This document shows positions 61,674-64,000 of a DNA stretch of 64,000 nucleotides, piece by piece. The notes below the pieces were generated by a model. The model was given only the letters and a program-made list of their open reading frames with translations. It searched no databases and was not told the DNA's origin. Origin of the DNA: Juglans regia (Eukaryota; Streptophyta; Magnoliopsida; Fagales; Juglandaceae). The stretch spans positions 27,107,370 to 27,171,369 of the forward strand of contig NC_049904.1 of assembly GCF_001411555.2 (NCBI RefSeq), written 5' to 3'. Both the position numbers and the translations under genes were made by a program. Every line of letters begins with the position of its first letter. Within the stretch, counting starts at the first letter, position 1.

Positions 61674-63130
61674 TAGATATATGTATTAAATGGACAATCC
61701 TAGATAGGGGCCGGGCCGGCCAACATATGGACAATGCATGTACCACTGGGCATATCCCTAATGTATTTGAGATTTCTTCTTTGATCTCTTTTTAAATATT
61801 TTTTTAAACATTTTTAACTATTAAGAAAAAAATCATAATTTCACTAATAATCATTTATTTAATAATTAAATAAAAAAAAATTAAAATACTTAAACGATAA
61901 CATTGAGTGGATTAAATAGTATTTTTTATATTAAATTGCAAATGGCTGCCTCAATTTTTTTTTTTTTCTTTTTTTGGGGAGGAATCCAGAATGTGTACAA
62001 AAGCAAAAACACTTTTTTTCCATCTAGCTCACTCCACTTTGACTTTTTACCTTGCTAAGAAATAATAAACAAAGGAAGACATATTTTGCCCTCAAACGTT
62101 GAAACTTGTATTATATGGACGAGTCATTCTACTCATAATTCTTATATCATATATTTGTTAAAGAAAAAAAATAAAAAGATAAAAAATAGAAGCAAGAGTA
62201 TGGTGTAAGAGATAATGAATAGAATTTTTTTATCTAATCATAACTGTTTCGACCCGTTATTAAGAGTAATAATATTGGATATAATTTTAAAACGAAAAAA
62301 TTTCGCATACTCCATTTGAAAAATAGTGAGACTCATTATTAAAAGATATTTTTTTATGTAGATGTTAAATTTGTCTATTTTTTTTCGAAAGAAGTATACA
62401 GACTTACTTGCACACCGAAAAATAAAAATTGTATCTAGTATATTCTTTTATTAATATCAACTATCAATCTTTATTAAATATCATCAAGAATATTTACTCA
62501 ATATAAGATTTAATAAATCTTTATAAAATGTCACATGAGAGTTTTCACAAAAGAAGGCCAAGCTTCCATAGAGAACTGAGAAACATCTAATTTAGTCTGA
62601 ATAACGTACATATACACGTTAAGCATAAGGTTTGTTTTTACAATTTCTATTGTAAACTCATTTCATTTCATTTAATCTAATCATTATAATTTTTTTAAAT
62701 TTTTATATAAAATAAAATAAATAATTTAATTTTTTTCCAATCTTAAAATAAAAATAATAATAATAATAATATATTTTAATAATATTTTATTCAACTTTTA
62801 ATTTTAATTTCAACTCATCCCGACTTCACTGAAAAAAAGGAATAATTCACCGATAGCATTCTCTTCCTAATCTTTTGTCTGAGACCAGTGACCGGATTAA
62901 TTGCGTTTGGATCTACTGGAATTCACCAACCACCAGCAAGATTAGGTGGCCATGAATTGACGATTCACCATTCACTGGCATCAACGCCGTTATTACAAAT
63001 ATATATTTTGCTAAAATATCTCAACTTGCTAGGTTTACTATTTTGACGCCATCCAATATATATGTTGCTCATTTTGTTAGAAGGAATTAATTGAAATAGG
63101 CGATACATTTTTTCTAATGATCATCCATGT
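61674..63130. other. AT-rich intergenic sequence
   Basis: No gene is seen. It contains homopolymer runs (61948-61975) and another member of the AT-rich MITE family (about 62645-62825, with 'TTTTTATATAAAATAAAAT'). Confidence 0.5.
62645..62825. mobile_element. AT-rich MITE, dispersed family member
   Basis: It has the same core as 3645-3838 and 28430-28620. It opens with 'ACTCATTTCATTTCATTTAA' and ends near 'TTTCAACTCATCCCGACTTC'. Ends and duplication are not clean. Confidence 0.55.
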
Positions 63131-63132
63131 AT

Positions 63133-64000
63133 TATATTAAAACAATTCTGCTACAGGTACCCGTCTTCGGGTACCCGTAGCGGAATCGCTGACGTGGCAT
63201 TATATTAAAAAAAAAAAAAAAGGGCGGAAAGGCCTCGTTTCAGAGCGCCATTTGATTTGAGAAACCATTTTTGCGAGCTGTGGGTTCATCGTTCTCCATC
63301 TGGATCCGAAACCATTTTGCGCTGAAAGGGAAAATCCGTTCGTCGATCTTCATCGCGTTCAAGTGAGTGCAGTCGAACCCAGAAACCATCTTCTGCTCTG
63401 AGAAAAAGAAAAGCAGGTTCGTCTTCTTCGTCGTGTTGGACCTCTGGTTTCTGGTTTTTTTTTTTTTTCTTCATCTTTGGCATCACCGGCTCCATCACCG
63501 TCAACTGGAACTGGTATTCCTCTTGGGTGTCTGAAGAAACGACACCCAATGATGCACAGTGGGTATGGGCTTGCTCTGTCTCAAGAAATGGTAGTCTGAA
63601 CAGCAGCCGATCTTCTTCTTTCTTTTTATCATAAATAAATAGAACACCTACGGAGATTGAATGTAATGTGGGTATTTGTTATAAATTTTTTTGTCACATT
63701 CCTGGATATGGGTTTTCATATTCATTATTTTTTTGTAGTAGATGTGTTTGTTGTTATGCCATGCTTATGGACGCACAGCCATTAACTTCTTCCTTTTGTC
63801 TGGTTAAGTCTTGTATGATTATTGGTCCTTAGCTTTAATGCTGTAGAATTTCAAGGGACGCAATTCATATTCTAAGTTCACAATGTAATCTGATCACACA
63901 GCCATCAATCATACACGTTGATGAAGCTTGTGTTTTAGTGTTTAGTTTTGTGCTATTTCGAAGAACGGATTATGTATCAAACGAAAACTTTAGAAAAGGA
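63133..64000 (+). mobile_element. MULE-like element terminus, running off the right edge
   Basis: The sequence AACAATTCTGCTACAGGTAC, then a hairpin (GGTACCCG-TCTT-CGGGTACC at about 63157-63176), then AATCGCTGACGTGGCA matches the layout of the MULE-like termini at 48763 and 54823. A GC-richer leader-like block (63225-63600) follows. The other end lies outside the window. The open frame on the minus strand at 63286-63549 is low-complexity lysine/glutamate and is not called. Confidence 0.45.

Noticed and set aside
63286..63549. 87-codon minus-strand open frame.
   Set aside because: Low-complexity Lys/Glu-rich reading antisense to a leader-like block of a MULE-like element. No domain.

Overview
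The window looks like plant nuclear DNA, from a eudicot. It has short exons with GT..AG introns, long AT-rich intergenic stretches, TA and CA microsatellites, and dense nested transposons of typical angiosperm classes. An abundant AT-rich MITE whose ends carry GAGATGA-like and TCCAAAC-like motifs suggests a woody rosid, perhaps Fagales or Juglandaceae. That placement is inference only. I see no bacterial or organellar genes, no rRNA, no tRNA and no CRISPR.

The host core is an ankyrin-repeat/PGG-domain membrane protein gene (ACD6/ITN1-like). Copy 1 (1087-4769) assembles into six exons with matching phases and an open frame of 718 codons. Copy 2 (21094-32470, continuing at 47622-48560) is a diverged duplicate, including promoter and 3' flank. 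It is broken by two solo-LTR-like insertions in its last intron, a third insertion with a deletion that removed most of exon 1, all of exon 2 and part of exon 3, and a 15-kb CACTA element in its 3' flank. A third small remnant lies at 16275-16950.

Transposons make up most of the rest. (a) CACTA-1 (about 6296-16274) carries a TNP2 transposase pseudogene. In its right half, on the opposite strand, it holds exon fragments of host genes: DNA polymerase kappa and a phosphoglycerate-mutase-family enzyme. (b) CACTA-2 (32472-47621) is structurally complete, with matching termini, an ACA target-site duplication, and the empty site visible in copy 1. It holds a TNP2 gene with a single visible in-frame stop and an apparently intact second gene of the plant En/Spm Transposase_24 type. 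The two genes lie head to tail, as expected for an autonomous element. (c) Long LTR-like insertions resembling Ty3/gypsy Tekay LTRs lie at 22147-24334, 25606-28423 and 28835-31479.

The right-hand 16 kb is a second nest. It contains a MULE-like element (48763-54823) whose left terminal repeat is split by a 2.1-kb LTR-like insertion, and a TRIM element with three LTRs and two internal regions (55263-55884). A hAT-type non-autonomous element (57040-57725) sits in a region flanked by 150-bp direct repeats. A non-autonomous Helitron (58847-61673) follows, and another MULE-like terminus runs off the window's right edge.

No new defence-like or metabolic system was found. The most unusual items are the gene-capturing CACTA-1, the multimeric TRIM, the split MULE terminus and the half-shared LTRs.
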